DNA of 64,000 nt from Virgibacillus proomii (GTDB taxonomy: Bacteria > Bacillota > Bacilli > Bacillales > Amphibacillaceae), in the NCBI RefSeq assembly GCF_900162615.1, contig NZ_FUFN01000010.1, forward strand, positions 1,060,149 through 1,124,148, given 5' to 3'. The notes beneath the pieces were generated by a model. It was not told the origin of the DNA, made no database searches, and worked only from the letters and a program-made list of their open reading frames with translations. Shown here one piece after another: positions 63,806 to 64,000 of the stretch. Numbering within the stretch: position 1 is the first letter of the stretch; every line of letters begins with the position of its first letter. A program made the translations under genes and the position numbers.

Positions 63806-63962
63806 AATCTTTTTCGGTTTAAAAATTGCTTTTTTTCTACTCTGTATGTTTCTACTTTTTTACGGACAACAAACCGTGGGTAAATGGGAGTTGTTTCTAC
63901 AGCTTGTTGGTCTAGCTGGATTATTGTTCCTACTATGGAACTACAATAGGAAATTTATTTAG
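63795..63962 (+). CDS. Small two-helix membrane protein
   Basis: A 55-residue protein, MKDKIFFGLKIAFFLLCMFL and onward, with two predicted membrane helices (about 8-25 and 34-50) and a basic C-terminus (NYNRKFI). The ATG at 63795 overlaps the end of the GH112 gene by 11 bases and follows GGGAGG with nine bases spacing, so translation is probably coupled. No known family is recognised. Its strict position suggests a role linked to the sugar system, perhaps with the transporter. Confidence 0.65.
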   Translation: MKDKIFFGLKIAFFLLCMFLLFYGQQTVGKWELFLQLVGLAGLLFLLWNYNRKFI

Positions 63963-64000
63963 AAATCCAATTAAAAGCGGAAGCAATAATAATTTGGAGA

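Overview
The window is AT-rich DNA with strong AAGGAGG-type ribosome binding sites, low-GC codon use and Bacillus-style genes: alsR-alsS-alsD, manR-manP-manA, glcT-ptsG, a bacterial nitric oxide synthase, a T-box ilv-leu operon, YitT and an IS150-type IS3 element. This points to a Bacillaceae chromosome, most likely from the halotolerant Oceanobacillus/Virgibacillus side of the family. The genus is an inference. No rRNA or tRNA gene, replication origin or phage was seen.

Layout. 0-6 kb: the 5' end of an AspT/YidE-type transporter, a sigma factor, an M20 amidohydrolase, a decayed RpiR gene, a YfcC-type carrier and an N-acylamino-acid racemase/MenC-type enolase (a plausible amino-acid salvage set), then an FtsX-type pseudogene. 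6.6-11 kb: nos, then glcT, a RAT/terminator leader and ptsG. 11.4-12.9 kb: an IS3-family element inserted in the hairpin of an intergenic repeat. 13.2-20 kb: a GH4 enzyme, a succinate-semialdehyde-type dehydrogenase and the acetoin genes alsR/alsS/alsD. 20-26.5 kb: the mannose locus manR-manP-manA, preceded by a broken BglG-type EIIA remnant. 26.8-27.9 kb: nested repeats and a six-repeat I-C-like CRISPR array with no cas genes in the window. 28.4-33.7 kb: a lactose/cellobiose-type PTS (separate IIA, IIB, IIC) with a HAD phosphatase, a DUF4127 protein and an RpiR regulator. 33.7-36.5 kb: repeats and an aldo/keto reductase. 36.5-48.2 kb: ilvD, then an isoleucine-type T-box leader and ilvB-ilvN-ilvC-leuA-leuB-leuC-leuD-ilvA. 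48.4-49.9 kb: YitT and a CoxG-like protein. 50.8-64 kb: galE, a secreted GH101 endo-alpha-N-acetylgalactosaminidase, an AraC regulator, an ABC sugar transporter and a GH112 galacto-N-biose phosphorylase.

How genes work together. In the right-hand block, GH101 should release Gal-beta-1,3-GalNAc from mucin-type glycoproteins, the binding protein and two permeases import it, GH112 phosphorolyses it to Gal-1-P and GalNAc, and GalE links galactose to the UDP-glucose pool. The GH101 and transporter genes have near-identical promoters overlapped by a catabolite-type operator. The PTS/HAD/DUF4127 block looks like a complete sugar-uptake unit without a recognisable phospho-glycosidase, so it is the best candidate here for undescribed biochemistry.

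The intergenic space holds several repeat families. The main one (eight copies) occurs in a long form of about 250-350 bp and a short form of about 90 bp that differ by the clean presence or absence of a hairpin-rich module of about 180 bp, bounded by CTTTATC where intact.
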